64,000 bases of DNA from Actinomadura sp. NBRC 104425. Lineage in GTDB: Bacteria; Actinomycetota; Actinomycetes; Streptosporangiales; Streptosporangiaceae. Below the pieces are notes generated by a model that did no database searches, was not told where the DNA came from, and saw only the letters and a list, made by a program, of their open reading frames with translations. Every line of letters starts with the position of its first letter. Position 1 is the stretch's first letter. The translations under genes were made by a program, and so were the position numbers. This document shows positions 48,425-56,060 of the stretch, one piece after another. Location of the stretch: assembly GCF_030269545.1 (NCBI RefSeq), contig NZ_BSTN01000009.1, positions 184,363 through 248,362 of the forward strand, read 5' to 3'.

Positions 48425-48496
48425 GCCCCCTTAGCTCAGGGGATAGAGCAACGGCCTCCGGAGCCGTGTGCGCAGGTTCGAATCCTGCAGGGGGCA
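48425..48496 (+). tRNA. tRNA-Arg (anticodon CCG)
   Basis: All arms pair: acceptor GCCCCCT/AGGGGGC, D-stem GCTC/GAGC, anticodon stem ACGGC/GCCGT, T-stem GCAGG/CCTGC with loop TTCGAAT. The anticodon loop CTCCGGA gives CCG, which reads the codon CGG. The discriminator is A and CCA is not encoded. The gene is the likely attachment site of the integrated element whose remains follow downstream. Confidence 0.97.
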
Positions 48497-48512
48497 CCCG
48501 AGGCGACCAGCC

Positions 48513-48555
48513 AAAACCCCGGTCAGCCAGACACGACGTCTGTCACCGGGGTTTT
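48513..48555 (+). terminator. Terminator after tRNA-Arg
   Basis: AAAACCCCGGT (48513-48523) pairs with ACCGGGGTTTT (48545-48555) around a loop that contains a further small AGAC/GTCT stem. The T run makes this a good intrinsic terminator 17 bases after the tRNA. Confidence 0.85.
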
Positions 48556-48839
48556 CGTGTGCATGCACCCCGCAAGCCACCGTCCATCACGGTTGCGGAG
48601 CATCTGGGGATGGAACCGGCGGGCCCCACTTCAGAGGGGCGGGTGCCGTGTCCGTGACGGTCGCCGCGAGTTGAGGCGGGAGACCGGGGCACGCCAACCG
48701 CGCATGTCACGCAACGTACGCGAGCCGCTTCCAGGCGAGCACCCACGACCGACCGTTTGCATGCGCGGGACATGTGACACCACATGCCACCATGGGGCGC
48801 CGTATGCCACGGCGCGTGCTCCACATGGGGTCCAGCGCG

Positions 48840-48968
48840 CCAGCCGCGTAGGGCATCGTCGATGCGCCCCGCCCAGACGTCATCCAGGCCGTGGATGCAC
48901 TTTGCGTAGATCTTCAGCAGGACGTCCACGCTGTGCCCCGCCCACGCACACCACCGTTCAGCCTCCAC
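48840..48968 (-). pseudogene. Remnant of a tyrosine site-specific integrase (C-terminal end)
   Basis: About 43 residues read like the end of an actinomycete phage/ICE integrase: a GHSVDVLLKIYAKCIHG segment with the nucleophile Tyr, then a RIDDALRGW end. Upstream of 48968 the expected HxxR segment is not found, so the rest of the gene is lost. The remnant lies 340 bases beyond the tRNA-Arg 3' end, pointing toward it, which is the usual order of int next to attachment site. The 670 bases around it contain no other gene. Confidence 0.7.
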
Positions 48969-49225
48969 GAGAGATCTTTCGTGAGGGAAGTCACAGCACT
49001 TGCCCGCGAGCGAGTGCGGTCAAGTACTGCGGTCGGGCGGCCGGGCGGAGCAGGCACGGCGGCCTCGCGCCGGTCACCGGGCCTGCGCTGGGACGGGGAA
49101 AGCCCGGGATCATGGCGTTTCGGCCGGCGACGCCGAACGCGGCGCAGCATTCGGCTCACCGCGCGCCAGTTCGTCTCGGAAACCCCCGTTGAGCCGTCCG
49201 GTGCGGCCCCCACCGCGAGTCGGCG
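48969..49225. other. Gene-free stretch in the island
   Basis: Between the integrase remnant and the NTF2-like gene no frame shows family resemblance or a ribosome site. Confidence 0.4.
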
Positions 49226-49534
49226 TCATTCCTGCGGGGGGAAGTTCTCCAATTCGGCGGCCTTCCATTCCCCGTCTCGGAGTTCCCAGATCGACCGCAG
49301 GCCGATCGGCCCGTCAGGAGTCCGGTACACGGTCTCGCCGATCCGACGGTCTCCTTCGGCGCGCACACTCCTGATCTCGTATCCCTCGACCGCTCCTCTT
49401 GCCGGCACCCGCACGCCCTCGAACACCGCGGGCATGTTCTCCTGCACCATGTCCGCCAATGCCGCCCGCACATCGCCCGACGCGACATATCCGACGTGCC
49501 GCTCGTACAGGGCCCGGAAGTCGTCCAAGGTCAC
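49226..49534 (-). CDS. SnoaL/NTF2-like domain protein
   Basis: The 102-residue protein has the NTF2-like pattern: an N-terminal helix (LDDFRALYERHVGYVASGD), a helix with MVQENM, then three to four beta strands ending in LRSIWELRDGEWKAAELENF. Such small cone-fold proteins act as cyclases, hydrolases or ligand binders; none is indicated. GTG 49534 has GGGAG about 6 bases upstream. It is isolated in the tRNA-Arg island. Confidence 0.7.
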   Translation of the reverse strand: MTLDDFRALYERHVGYVASGDVRAALADMVQENMPAVFEGVRVPARGAVEGYEIRSVRAEGDRRIGETVYRTPDGPIGLRSIWELRDGEWKAAELENFPPQE

Positions 49535-49995
49535 CGTGCGCTCCCGCCGCTCGACCAGCCGCTGTTCCAGTCACCATGAAAACGGATCGTCCCGCCGGCC
49601 GCGCCCCCGGCCCCGCTCATACCCGCAGGGCCGCGTGCCATCGGGCGGCGGACGCCCCAGCATTGGGCCTGTTGACTGAGATCAGGAGACGTTAGGCGGT
49701 CTGCCGCAGCGTCGGCTTGTCCCCCTGCAACGCACTGCGGGCCGGAGCCCGCCGGTCTCGATCGGCGGCGCATTAACGACGGGGCACGACCGTCTCCTGC
49801 GGCCGGTGCAGATTCGCATACCGGCCTCGGAGCTCCGATCAACCGCGCCCCCTGCGGCCGCCACCAGCATGGTGATCAGCAGCATGGTGGGGCCGGATGA
49901 TCGCACCACGTTCTTTCGGGCGAGTGTTGGGGTGGCCGAAATGTCGAACCCATTCCGTGCGCATTCCGGGCCGGGCGCATCGCGGCGGGGCGGGT
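49535..49995. other. 461-base gene-free stretch in the island
   Basis: Frames here are short or lack homology and ribosome sites. The stretch contains scattered lower-GC words (GTTGACTGAGATCAGG, GCATTAACG) and looks like decayed coding sequence. No insertion-sequence ends were found. Confidence 0.4.
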
Positions 49996-51003
49996 TCATT
50001 TCAGGCAGCGGAGATGGCGCGTTCCGTACCAGGTCTGGTTGGCGATGCGGTAGTGATGCGCCGCTTCACTGTCGGGATGGTTCTGGCCGATGTCGACGGT
50101 GTCGGCCCGGGACCAGACGCCGTCGACCTTCTGGTCGACGAAGTAGGTGAACTCGTTGAAGTCCAGTGCCGAGGACACGAACGTGTTGGTGATGGTGAGC
50201 CGGCGGCGCCCCACGGTCAGTGCCGGTGGAAGGACGATGCTCTGCTCCTTCCAGCCCTGGGCCTCTCCATGCAGGGGATGCCATATCTCGGCCAGTTCCC
50301 CGTTGACGGCGACGGTCGCGGTCTGCCGCGCGATGGCGGCGTCGAGACGGCGGGTCAGCCGTATTTCGGAATGGGCCGGATCGACGATCACGGTGAAGCG
50401 ACTCGACCCGCCGCTGCCGAACGCACGTCCGTCGTCGGTCAGTGTGCGCGGGGCGCCGGAGTCGGTGAGCGTCATAAGTCCGATGGCGGTGGCCGCCCCC
50501 GTTGCAGCGGCCGGCCCGACGAATACCCCGATGCGACGCCAGAGACGCGTGCGGCCGCGGACGGGGCCGTCTGTGTTCCGAGTCGCCGTTGCGCCGCCGT
50601 CTTCGGATTCCCCTGAGGGACGCTGAGGGTCGGCGGCGTCCTGTTCCGCTCCGGGAATCCGCGTTTTGACGGCCTGCGCGGCGGACATCTGGGAAATCTT
50701 CACCCGCTCCCATGCCCGTTCCCATCCGGGTATCTGCTCCTCGGGCACCTGGCACGCCCGTAGGAACGCCACCATCACCGCCTTCTTGGGGAACCTGCGA
50801 CCGGCGAGCATGTCCGAACAGGTCGCACGCGGCAGCCGGGTCCCGCCCGCCTTGCTCGCCCGCAACTCCAGCTCCCGCAGCGACACGTCCGCCCGCGCGT
50901 ACTGCTCGGCCAGCAGTCTCGCCAGTTCGTCTCCGCTCGTCACCGAGTCCAGCTCGGGTCGACGCGCCGCCCGGGAAGCCTGTGAATCATCGCTTATCGT
51001 CAC
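49996..51003 (-). CDS. Helix-turn-helix protein with one membrane segment and an outer domain
   Basis: The 335-residue protein has an N-terminal Xre-like HTH region (residues about 25-100: LAEQYARADVSLRELELRA, TCSDMLAGRRFPKKAVMVAFL). A charged linker is followed by one membrane helix at about residues 160-178 (IGVFVGPAAATGAATAIGL). The C-terminal domain of about 150 residues is beta-rich, with Trp and Asn residues (LTITNTFVSSALDFNEFTYF), and would lie outside the cell. The layout suggests a one-component membrane regulator or sensor. GTG 51003 has GAGGG about 7 bases upstream. No target is evident. Confidence 0.7.
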   Translation of the reverse strand: MTISDDSQASRAARRPELDSVTSGDELARLLAEQYARADVSLRELELRASKAGGTRLPRATCSDMLAGRRFPKKAVMVAFLRACQVPEEQIPGWERAWERVKISQMSAAQAVKTRIPGAEQDAADPQRPSGESEDGGATATRNTDGPVRGRTRLWRRIGVFVGPAAATGAATAIGLMTLTDSGAPRTLTDDGRAFGSGGSSRFTVIVDPAHSEIRLTRRLDAAIARQTATVAVNGELAEIWHPLHGEAQGWKEQSIVLPPALTVGRRRLTITNTFVSSALDFNEFTYFVDQKVDGVWSRADTVDIGQNHPDSEAAHHYRIANQTWYGTRHLRCLK

Positions 51004-51303
51004 GCCGGCCCTCTGCGCTCGAGTGGTGTGCCGACCCCGCCGCCGATTATCTCACCCGATTCTGTCGGAAAGTGTCCGAGCGGTGACTATGCGTGTCCAC
51101 TTGTGGTCGGGCCTCGCCGTTTGCTGTCCGTCCCCGGCCGCGGCTCGGACGAAGGCGGCCGAGCCTGTCCACCGCCCTGTTGGACGCCTCTACCAGCGGA
51201 TTTTTCTGGTCTCCGGGCGTCGGCCGCCGGTCGCGCGGCGCCGGCTCCCGCCGACGGTGCCCGTCCGGTGCACCGCGCTTGGCATCCAGAAGGAGAAACC
51301 AAG
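51004..51303. other. Divergent intergenic region
   Basis: The 300 bases between the HTH-membrane gene (-) and the small secreted protein (+) hold no convincing gene. Promoters for both should lie here but no consensus pair could be fixed. AGAAGGAG at 51289-51296 is a strong ribosome site for the ATG at 51304. Confidence 0.4.
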
Positions 51304-51557
51304 ATGCGACTACGCTTCCGGCCGCCGTGATGCTCACGGCCGCCTCCATCGCGTCGCTCACGCTCGCCGCCCCTCCCGCGCAGGCCTCGTCCTCCACGGC
51401 CCACTCGCGCATCACCGGCTGGGTGATCGAGGACAAGTACTGGACCTACGACGGCTGTGTCTCCGCGGGCCACCAGGGCGTGGAGCGCGGGGACTGGAGC
51501 AGGTTCCAGTGCCGCCCGGGCACGCTCAAGTGGGTGCTGTGGGTGCTTCGACCGTGA
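51304..51557 (+). CDS. Small secreted protein with split or frameshifted start
   Basis: A strong ribosome site precedes ATG 51304, which encodes MRLRFRPP and then stops at TGA 51328-51330. That stop overlaps an ATG at 51330 (TGATG), which opens a 75-residue frame to 51557 starting MLTAASIASLTLAAPPAQA, the hydrophobic core and cleavage site of a signal peptide. The mature part is about 56 residues with two Cys (GCVSAG, FQCRPG). The basic MRLRFRPP is what the signal peptide lacks, so a one-base frameshift (real or sequencing error) is the simplest reading. The alternative is a leader peptide coupled to the second frame. Function unknown. Confidence 0.6.
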
Positions 51558-51676
51558 CGCATGACGGCGCGGGCTCGGTTCACGGCCGAGCCCGCGCCAC
51601 CGGACAAAGGCTGTAAGGCCCCACCGGACATGCCCTAGTCCCCCCTCGGATCAATGAAATACACCATGCTATTTAC

Positions 51677-51704
51677 TTGTCACTCAATGTAGTCACGGTA
51701 GTCG
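51677..51704 (+). promoter_or_regulatory. Candidate promoter of the DUF1906 hydrolase gene
   Basis: TTGTCA (51677-51682) and TAGTCG (51699-51704) are separated by 16 bases, within an unusually AT-rich stretch (51636-51700) 30 bases before the gene start. Confidence 0.35.
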
Positions 51705-51731
51705 AAGGCACGGCGTCGAGGGAGACCGATC

Positions 51732-53966
51732 ATGGCCGACGCGATGGTGGAGCGGGCGCAGCGGTTCGTCAACTCCTACAACGTCCCCGGCATCCCGAAG
51801 ATCGAGGTGACCGGTAAGACGGGCTGGACGGTGATGCACGCGCTCACCCGGGCGCTGCAGTACGAACTAGGCCTGGCCGAACTGTCCGACAGTTTCGGCC
51901 CCGCCACCCTGGCCGTCCTGCAGTCGCGGTTCCCGGTCATCGACGGCAACACCCGCCACGGCAACATCTGTCGCATCGTCCAGTCCGCCCTGTACTGCAA
52001 GGGGTACGACGGCGGGGAGATCGACGGCGTCTACAACGCGCGGGTGTCCGCCGCGGTCACCAGGCTGAAGCAGCACATGGGCGTCGCCAGCGTGTACCCG
52101 GGCGATGGAGTGACGCCGAAGGTGTTCAAGGCGCTGCTCACCATGGACGCCTACGTCCCGGTCAGAGACGGCTCTGACCAGGTCCGCTCGATCCAGCAGT
52201 GGCTCAACGGGCGCTACACCGGCCGCCGCGACTTCTTCATCACGCCGTGTGACGGCCACTTCTCCCGAGACGTTCAGAAGGCCCTGCTCCTGGCCATCCA
52301 GTTCGAGCTGGGCATGTCCGACGACGTCGCGAACGGACGTTTCGGCCCGGGCACCCAGGCGGGCATCAAGCAGCAGGCCGTCCTCGGCGTGGGCGCCGCC
52401 GACACCGGCAAGCAGTTCGTGCACCTCTTCCAGGCCGCCATGACCTTCAACGGCTGGCGGACGCCGTTCGACGGCCGCTACACCGACGCCGTGGCGCGCA
52501 CGGTGGCGGACTTCCAGCGGTTCGTACGGCTCCCGGCCACCGGAACCGGGGACTTCCGCACCTGGGCCTCGCTGCTCGTCAGCACCGGCGACCCGACCCG
52601 CCGCGGCACCGCCTGCGACTGCATCACCGAGATCACCGCCGCCCGCGCGCGGACACTGCGCGCCGAGGGCTACACCACCGTGGGCCGGTACCTGTGCAAC
52701 GCACCCGGCCCGAAGGCCAAGAACAAGAAGATCCAGCCGGGCGAACTCGACACGATCACCGCGGCGGGGCTCTCGGTGTTCCCCATCTACCAGACCAACG
52801 GCGGCGACCGCGACTACTTCACCCCGGGCCAGGGCGCCCACGACGCCCAGGCCGCGGTCGACGCCGCCCAGGAGCACGGCTTCCAGCGCGGCACCACGGT
52901 CTACTTTGCGGTCGACTACGACGCCGTCGACGAGGAGGTCACCAGCCGCGTCATCCCCTACTTCCGGGCCCTCGCGGCGCGCATGGCGAACTACGGCGGT
53001 CCCTACTCCATCGGCGTCTACGCACCCCGGAACGTGTGCAGCCGCCTGGCCGCGGAGGGGCTGACGGTCTCCAGCTTCGTATCGGACATGTCGGTCGGCT
53101 ACAGCGGCAACCTGGGGTTCCCGCTGCCGAAGAACTGGGCCTTCGACCAGATCTCCACGATCTGGGTCGGCGGGGACGCCGGCCGCATCGAGATCGACAA
53201 CAACATCGCCTCCGGCCGCGACCCCGGCCAGACGCGGTTCGCCCCGCGTCCGGCGACCGACCGGCTGGACGTCGCGTTCGACTGGTCTCAGGGCGACCGG
53301 CTCTTCCGCGAACTCCTCGCCTACATGGAGTCCCACGGTCTGGAAGGCGGCGGACGCCTGCGCAGCACGAGGATGTGCGTCGGCAAGCTGCAGGACATGG
53401 ATGCGCTGATCACCGGCCTCAGCCGCGCCTTCCGGATACGCAAGTCCCTCATCCAGACCGTGGTCTTCTGGGAGTACCACGCCGACATCGGCGACCCGGT
53501 CGCCGACCTCGCCGTCGCCGCCTACTACCAGTACCTGGAGGCGTACGAGGAATGGGAGAAGAACCCCGTCGGCCCCCCGCCGCCGCCGACCGTGTCGAGG
53601 AAGGACGCCAGCACCGGCGTGGCCCAGATCTTCGCGGAAACGGCCATCGGCGCCCGCAACCATGCCATCGACGTGCACCTCATCAGCGAACCCCGGCTGA
53701 ACGGCGACGACTGGCACGTCATGTGGCGGGTCTGGAGGCGCCTACGAGACGACGACGACTACAACGTGAGCACCGTGCCGCTGGTGCTCATCCACGGCGC
53801 GCACAAGGTCGGCGTCACGACCGCCCCGCTGCGCTACAGCGACGCGGAAACGGAAAAGGTTTTGGCGCGGTACAACGGCACGGGCTCGGATGCGATCGCT
53901 TATGGACGCCGCGCCTTCGACTTCTACCTGATCTTCGAGAAGTACAACGCCCCGCTCCGCGGCTGA
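51732..53966 (+). CDS. Three-part cell-wall hydrolase: PG-binding repeats, DUF1906, lysozyme-like end
   Basis: The 744-residue protein has three parts. Residues 1-290 hold several peptidoglycan-binding-like segments (FGPATLAVLQSRF, IDGVYNARVSAAVTRL, NGRFGPGTQAGIKQQ, FDGRYTDAVARTVADFQRF). Residues about 293-495 are a DUF1906 domain, a TIM-barrel glycoside-hydrolase-like fold (GYTTVGRYLCN, VYFAVDYDA, GVYAPRNVCSRL). Residues about 505-744 look like a lysozyme-type domain (LIQTVVFWEYH, ASTGVAQIFAETAI). ATG 51732 has GGGAG upstream and the protein begins MADAMVERAQRF, with no signal peptide or membrane anchor. That is odd for a wall enzyme and suggests release by lysis or by a contractile injection machine (inference). 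No partner genes are adjacent. Confidence 0.75.
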   Translation: MADAMVERAQRFVNSYNVPGIPKIEVTGKTGWTVMHALTRALQYELGLAELSDSFGPATLAVLQSRFPVIDGNTRHGNICRIVQSALYCKGYDGGEIDGVYNARVSAAVTRLKQHMGVASVYPGDGVTPKVFKALLTMDAYVPVRDGSDQVRSIQQWLNGRYTGRRDFFITPCDGHFSRDVQKALLLAIQFELGMSDDVANGRFGPGTQAGIKQQAVLGVGAADTGKQFVHLFQAAMTFNGWRTPFDGRYTDAVARTVADFQRFVRLPATGTGDFRTWASLLVSTGDPTRRGTACDCITEITAARARTLRAEGYTTVGRYLCNAPGPKAKNKKIQPGELDTITAAGLSVFPIYQTNGGDRDYFTPGQGAHDAQAAVDAAQEHGFQRGTTVYFAVDYDAVDEEVTSRVIPYFRALAARMANYGGPYSIGVYAPRNVCSRLAAEGLTVSSFVSDMSVGYSGNLGFPLPKNWAFDQISTIWVGGDAGRIEIDNNIASGRDPGQTRFAPRPATDRLDVAFDWSQGDRLFRELLAYMESHGLEGGGRLRSTRMCVGKLQDMDALITGLSRAFRIRKSLIQTVVFWEYHADIGDPVADLAVAAYYQYLEAYEEWEKNPVGPPPPPTVSRKDASTGVAQIFAETAIGARNHAIDVHLISEPRLNGDDWHVMWRVWRRLRDDDDYNVSTVPLVLIHGAHKVGVTTAPLRYSDAETEKVLARYNGTGSDAIAYGRRAFDFYLIFEKYNAPLRG

Positions 53967-54173
53967 CCGGCGCGGCCGCGCCACCGCACGGGTCCGCCGA
54001 CCCGGCGACGTCGGCAGCGGCACAGACGCCTGACGACGCCGCCTCCCGTTCCGGTGCGCGAGGAAGCGGGCGGCCGCCCCGAATGTGCTGCTCGGGGCCC
54101 CGCAAGCCGGGATGGCCGGTTGCGGCTGAGTGCGTTAACCGCGGTCTTACCGTCGATCTGGCCCAATGAGATC

Positions 54174-54827
54174 ATGCGCATACTGGTGGCCGAAGACGAA
54201 CGCTTCCTCGCCGACCTCATCGCCGAAGGGCTGCGCGAACAGGCCATGGCCGTCGACGTCGCCTACGACGGGGCCGCCGCGCTGGAACGCCTGGCGGTCA
54301 ACCGCTACGACGTGCTCGTGCTGGACCGGGACCTGCCCCAGGTCCACGGCGACGAGATCTGCCGCGAGCTGGCGCAGCGCGGCGACCCGGTGCGCATCCT
54401 GATGCTGACCGCCTCCGGGGCGGTGCACGAGCGGATCACCGGCCTGAACCTCGGCGCCGACGACTATCTGGCCAAGCCGTTCGCGTTCGACGAGCTGGTG
54501 GCCCGGATCCGCGCGCTCGCCCGCCGGGCCAACCCGCCGCTGCCGCCCGTGCTGGAACGCAGCGGCATCACCCTGGACACGGCGCGCCGGCAGGCCCACC
54601 GCGACGGCCGCTACCTGCGGCTGTCCCCCAAGGAGTACGCGGTGCTGGAGGTGCTGATGCAGGCGCGCGGCAGGGTCGTGAGCACCGAGGAGCTCCTGGA
54701 ACGGGCCTGGGACGAGCACACCGACCCGTTCACCACCGTCGTCAAGGTGACGATGAGCAAACTGCGGGCCAAGCTCGGTGACCCGCCGGTCATCATCACG
54801 GTGCCGGGAAGCGGGTACCGGCTGTGA
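54174..54827 (+). CDS. OmpR/PhoB-family response regulator
   Basis: The 217-residue regulator has a receiver domain (MRILVAEDERFLADLIAEGL; phosphoacceptor Asp in VLVLDRDLPQVHG; LMLTASG; DDYLAKPF) and a winged-helix output domain (RYLRLSPKEYAVLEVLM, GSGYRL). I chose ATG 54174; the upstream open frame from 54054 has no homology. Its stop overlaps the GTG start of the kinase by 4 bases. The pair lies between the DUF1906 hydrolase and the NRPS gene. Confidence 0.93.
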   Translation: MRILVAEDERFLADLIAEGLREQAMAVDVAYDGAAALERLAVNRYDVLVLDRDLPQVHGDEICRELAQRGDPVRILMLTASGAVHERITGLNLGADDYLAKPFAFDELVARIRALARRANPPLPPVLERSGITLDTARRQAHRDGRYLRLSPKEYAVLEVLMQARGRVVSTEELLERAWDEHTDPFTTVVKVTMSKLRAKLGDPPVIITVPGSGYRL

Positions 54828-56050
54828 GGGCGATGCGCGCCGTGCGGCGCATGTGGCCGTTCAGCGGCTCGGTGCGGGCCCGGATGACGCTGCTCTACGG
54901 CGGGCTCTTCACCGTGATCACCTCGGCCGTGCTGGTCGGCGCGGCGCGGCTCCAGCAGGAGGTCCTCGGCCGGAAGGTTCAGGACTTCCCGTTCGGCTCC
55001 CGCGTCGCCTCGATTCCGTGCGACCGGCGCCCGCCCCAGGCGCCGTGCGCGTCGGTCCCCTACTCGGCGGCCGGGCCGGGCGCGGTGAACCCCGACGACG
55101 AGCGGGGCGAGCTGCTGGCCAGTCTGGCGAGCTCGCAGCGGCTGATCACCGTGGTGGCGATCGCGGTGATCGCCGTGCTGGCGTTCGCGGTGTGCTGGTG
55201 GCTGACCGGGCGGCTGCTGCGGCCGCTGCACCACGTCACCGCCACCGCCCGCCGGCTGTCGCTGTCCAACCTGCACGAGCGCATCGCGCTCGGCGGGCCG
55301 CAGAACGAGCTGAAGGAGCTCGCCGACACCTTCGACGCGATGCTGGACCGGCTGGAGCGGGCGGTGGCCAGCCAGCGCCGCTTCGTCGCCAACGCCTCGC
55401 ACGAGCTGCGCACCCCGCTGGCCATCCAGCGCACCGCCATCGAGATCGGCCTGGCCGACCCGACGCCCGCGAAGGTGGAGCGGATCCGGGCCGAGCTGCT
55501 GCGCAACACCCAGCGGTCGGAACGGCTCATCGAGGGCCTGCTCACCCTCGCGCAGGGCGAACGCGGCCTCGACACCCGCGATCCGGTGGACCTCGGCGGC
55601 GTGGTGGAGCAGGTCGTCGCCGAGCACCGGCGGCTCGCCGAGCGGGGCGGCGTCGCCGTCTCGGTCGCCACCGTCCCGGTGACCGTCGTCGGGGACGAGG
55701 TGATGCTCGCCCGGCTGGTCGCCAACCTGGTGCAGAACGCGATCCGGCACAACCATCCGGGCGGGCGCGTCGCGGTCGAGCTGGCCCCGGACACCGGCCT
55801 GGTGGTCAGCAACACCGGGCCGCTGGTCCCGCCGGAGCGGGTCGGCGAGCTCTTCGAACCGTTCCGGCGGCTGCACGCCGAGCGGACCGGCGCGGCGGAG
55901 GGCGCGGGGCTCGGCCTGTCCATCGTGGCCGCCATCGCCCGCGCCCACGACGGCGCCGTGCACGCGACGGCCAACCCGGACGGCGGGCTCCGCGTCACCG
56001 TCGCCCTCCCGGTCCGCACTTGTGTCCCCCCGCGCGCGCCGGCGCGCTGA
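54824..56050 (+). CDS. HAMP-containing sensor histidine kinase
   Basis: The 408-residue kinase has two membrane helices (about residues 22-43 and 107-130) enclosing an extracytoplasmic loop of about 60 residues with two Cys (IPCDRRP, APCASVP) that may form a disulfide. A HAMP domain, the HisKA box (RRFVANASHELRTPLA) and the ATPase domain (NLVQNAIRHN, GAGLGLSIVAAIA) follow. It is the partner of the regulator before it. The stop is 10 bases from the stop of the convergent NRPS gene. Confidence 0.93.
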   Translation: MRAMRAVRRMWPFSGSVRARMTLLYGGLFTVITSAVLVGAARLQQEVLGRKVQDFPFGSRVASIPCDRRPPQAPCASVPYSAAGPGAVNPDDERGELLASLASSQRLITVVAIAVIAVLAFAVCWWLTGRLLRPLHHVTATARRLSLSNLHERIALGGPQNELKELADTFDAMLDRLERAVASQRRFVANASHELRTPLAIQRTAIEIGLADPTPAKVERIRAELLRNTQRSERLIEGLLTLAQGERGLDTRDPVDLGGVVEQVVAEHRRLAERGGVAVSVATVPVTVVGDEVMLARLVANLVQNAIRHNHPGGRVAVELAPDTGLVVSNTGPLVPPERVGELFEPFRRLHAERTGAAEGAGLGLSIVAAIARAHDGAVHATANPDGGLRVTVALPVRTCVPPRAPAR

Positions 56051-56060
56051 GCCCGGCCGC

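Noticed and set aside
49535..49995. Several 100-codon frames in the tRNA-Arg island
   Set aside because: None has homology, a ribosome site or normal codon bias; they may be remnants, but that cannot be shown.
48497..51730. Search by eye for a second copy of the tRNA-Arg 3' end (attR)
   Set aside because: No repeat of the T-arm/acceptor sequence was found within the window, so no element boundaries are claimed.
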